Assembly (NCBI RefSeq): GCF_002934665.1
Contig: NZ_NIRS01000003.1
Location: 372,001-436,000, forward strand
Length of the DNA stretch: 64,000 bases
Origin: Pseudomonas laurylsulfatiphila
GTDB lineage: Bacteria > Pseudomonadota > Gammaproteobacteria > Pseudomonadales > Pseudomonadaceae
Direction of reading: 5' to 3'
How positions within the stretch are numbered: the stretch's first letter is position 1; each line of letters begins with the position of its first letter. This document shows, in pieces, positions 62,430-64,000 of this stretch. The position numbers and the translations under genes were made by a program. Below the pieces are notes generated by a model. That model did no database searches and was not told where the DNA came from. It saw only the letters and a program-made list of their open reading frames with translations.

Positions 62430-64000
62430 CATAAACGCTCCACGACGCGACCTGATGTAATTACACCGGTTGCCACCGATGTGGTAACAACGCCTCAATC
62501 TCACTCGCTCGCTGCGCGGGCAGCCGCGTCAGAACATCCTTCAGATAGGCGTACGGATCATGTCCATTTAGCCGTGCTGACTGGATCAAGCTCATGATTG
62601 CAGCCGCACGTTTGCCGCTGCGTAGTGACCCGGCGAACAGCCAGTTCGAGCGCCCAAGTGCCCATGGCCGGATTTGATTTTCACACCAATTATTGTCTAT
62701 GGGCACGGCGCCATCCTCGAGATATCGGATCAACGCGACCCAGCGTTTGAGGCTGTAATCCAGGGCTTTGGCGATGGCCGACCCTTCGGGTACGAGTTCG
62801 CGCTGGGCAATCATCCAGGCGTGTAGCGCCTCGATTATCGGAGCCGCTTTTTCCTGCCGTATTCGGTGCCGCATGTCCGGTTCTAGGTCTTTTACTTCAC
62901 GCTCTATTTCGTAAAGTGCGGCGATGTAATGCAGCGCTTTTTCGGCGACTTGGCTCTTGTTGGTCGCGTGAAGGTCGAAGAACTTGCGGCGAGCATGGGC
63001 CATGCAGCCGATCTCCGTGACGCCCAGATCAAAGCTCGCCTTGTAACCGGCGAAGTCGTCGCAGACCAGCTTGCCGTGCCAGTTGTTCAGGAAGGTTCGG
63101 TCGTGTTCGCCGGCGCGGCTCGGGCTGAAGTCGTAAACGACTGCCGCCAAGTCGGCGAACTGGCTGGTTGCGTAGGCCCAAACGTAGGCTCGGTGGGTCT
63201 TCTTGGCGCCCGGCGTCAGCATCTGTACCGGCGTTTCATCGGCGTGGATCACGCCATGCTCGAGCACTGCTACGCGCAGCGCATCCACCAGTGGCTGTAG
63301 CTGCACGCCGCAGGCGCCAACCCATTGCGCCAAGGTCGAACGGGCGATCGCCAGACCAGCTCGGCCGAAAATTTTCTCTTGTCGATACAGCGGCAGATGG
63401 TCAGCAAACTTGGCCACCATAACGTGGGCCAGCAGGCCTGCCGTAGGGATGCCTTTGTCGATGACATGCGCCGGTACCGGTGCCTGGATCAACGTCTCGC
63501 ACTGCTCACAGGCCCATTTCCCACGGATATGGCGTTCGACGGTAAACACGCCGGGGGTGTAGTCGAGCTTTTCGCTGGCATCTTCACCGATGCGCTTGAG
63601 GGCGCAGCCGCATTGGCAATGGCTGTTGTCCGGTTCGTGGTGGATCAGCGTACGAGGAAACTGCGCTGGCAGCGGCGCACGCTTGGGTTGCTGACGCACT
63701 TTGGCCGCAGTCGGCGTTGATTGCAGTGCCTCAAGTTCAGCTTCGATAGCCGCGATGTCGGTGTCGATCAGGTCATCGAGCAAGCTAGCTTGAGCAGGAC
63801 TTAGTTGTTCGCTGCGCTTGGCAAACTTGAAGCGCTTGAGCAGCGCGATCTCATGGGTCAGTTTCTCGTTGACTGTTTTGTGATGGTGGATTTGTTTGTC
63901 CATCGTCTCGACGCGCTGCATCAACTGCGCGGCCAGAGCACGCAGTTGTTCAGGGTTCAGTTGGTCGAGATTCGGGGCGGAAGTCATGCCGCTGATTTTG
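62430..64000 (-). mobile_element. IS66-family insertion element, right part beyond the window
   Basis: The likely end of the element is near 62430 (ATAAACGCTCC, close to the GTAAGCGTCC-type tip) and the transposase gene follows inward. tnpA and tnpB should lie to the right, past 64000. The 31-bp distance between stop and tip resembles that in remnant 2. Confidence 0.7.
62461..63987 (-). CDS. IS66-family transposase TnpC
   Basis: 508 residues, complete. A coiled-coil N-terminal part (about 10-60) precedes a zinc-finger-like C-x-C-x-C region (HCQCGCALKR and CEQC). The DDE catalytic domain has HADETPVQM, VCDDFAGYK and NNWCENQIRPW. The C-terminal block AAAIMSLIQSARLNGHDPYA is also in the two remnants at 16.2 and 17.7 kb, so the family has been active in this genome more than once. 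Confidence 0.95.
   Translation of the reverse strand: MTSAPNLDQLNPEQLRALAAQLMQRVETMDKQIHHHKTVNEKLTHEIALLKRFKFAKRSEQLSPAQASLLDDLIDTDIAAIEAELEALQSTPTAAKVRQQPKRAPLPAQFPRTLIHHEPDNSHCQCGCALKRIGEDASEKLDYTPGVFTVERHIRGKWACEQCETLIQAPVPAHVIDKGIPTAGLLAHVMVAKFADHLPLYRQEKIFGRAGLAIARSTLAQWVGACGVQLQPLVDALRVAVLEHGVIHADETPVQMLTPGAKKTHRAYVWAYATSQFADLAAVVYDFSPSRAGEHDRTFLNNWHGKLVCDDFAGYKASFDLGVTEIGCMAHARRKFFDLHATNKSQVAEKALHYIAALYEIEREVKDLEPDMRHRIRQEKAAPIIEALHAWMIAQRELVPEGSAIAKALDYSLKRWVALIRYLEDGAVPIDNNWCENQIRPWALGRSNWLFAGSLRSGKRAAAIMSLIQSARLNGHDPYAYLKDVLTRLPAQRASEIEALLPHRWQPV

Overview
The window reads as chromosome of a fluorescent-type Pseudomonas. The signs are GC-rich coding DNA, an aruCFGDBE arginine succinyltransferase operon beside aotJQMOP-argR with an AraC-type ArgR, amrZ, csrA/rsmA with lysC and alaS, many REP/REPIN repeats, and a DUF2790 secreted protein. 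This assignment rests on gene content and order recognised by eye, not on a database search.

Region 1 (about 1-15.6 kb) is a catabolic island. It encodes an acyl-CoA synthetase (cut by the left edge), two Old-Yellow-Enzyme-type reductases, a SnoaL-fold protein, three intact short-chain dehydrogenases plus one decayed copy, a KshA-like Rieske oxygenase, a flavin reductase and two steroid-dehydrogenase-like flavoproteins (one KstD-like). Two paralogous LuxR-type regulators accompany them. Together the families point to breakdown of a steroid, bile acid or similar polycyclic isoprenoid. A 20-bp dyad, CATCGTC-N6-GACTAAC, lies 62-118 bp upstream of each of the four minus-strand units and is the likely regulator site.

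Region 2 (15.6-25.5 kb) is accessory and partly decayed. It holds two IS66 transposase remnants around a YeeE/YedE-type transporter pair, then a MerR regulator divergent from a reductase, and an EamA permease. Next come two AT-rich genes that each carry an R-x4-H HEPN-type motif. After them lie about 2 kb of non-coding or weakly coding DNA with a dense GTTAAC repeat array and a second array of TTTnAAA dyads. The region ends at a tRNA-Arg(CCT), a plausible island attachment point, but no integrase is visible.

Region 3 (25.5-62 kb) is mainly core genome: two small envelope proteins, amrZ, mgtE, a secreted DUF4124-like protein, two tRNA-Arg(ACG) and one tRNA-Ser(GCT), csrA, lysC, alaS, ltaE, an FMN riboswitch with a solo ribH, and the arginine succinyltransferase operon. 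A 1645-residue toxin-like leucine-rich-repeat protein separates that operon from argR and the aot arginine/ornithine transport operon. acsA, two small secreted proteins and nrdB follow. Candidate ArgR sites of the form TGTCGC-N8-AA precede both aruC and aotJ, so uptake and catabolism of arginine look co-regulated.

Region 4 (62-64 kb) has an unusual G-run-rich tract and then the tnpC end of an IS66-family element that runs off the right edge.
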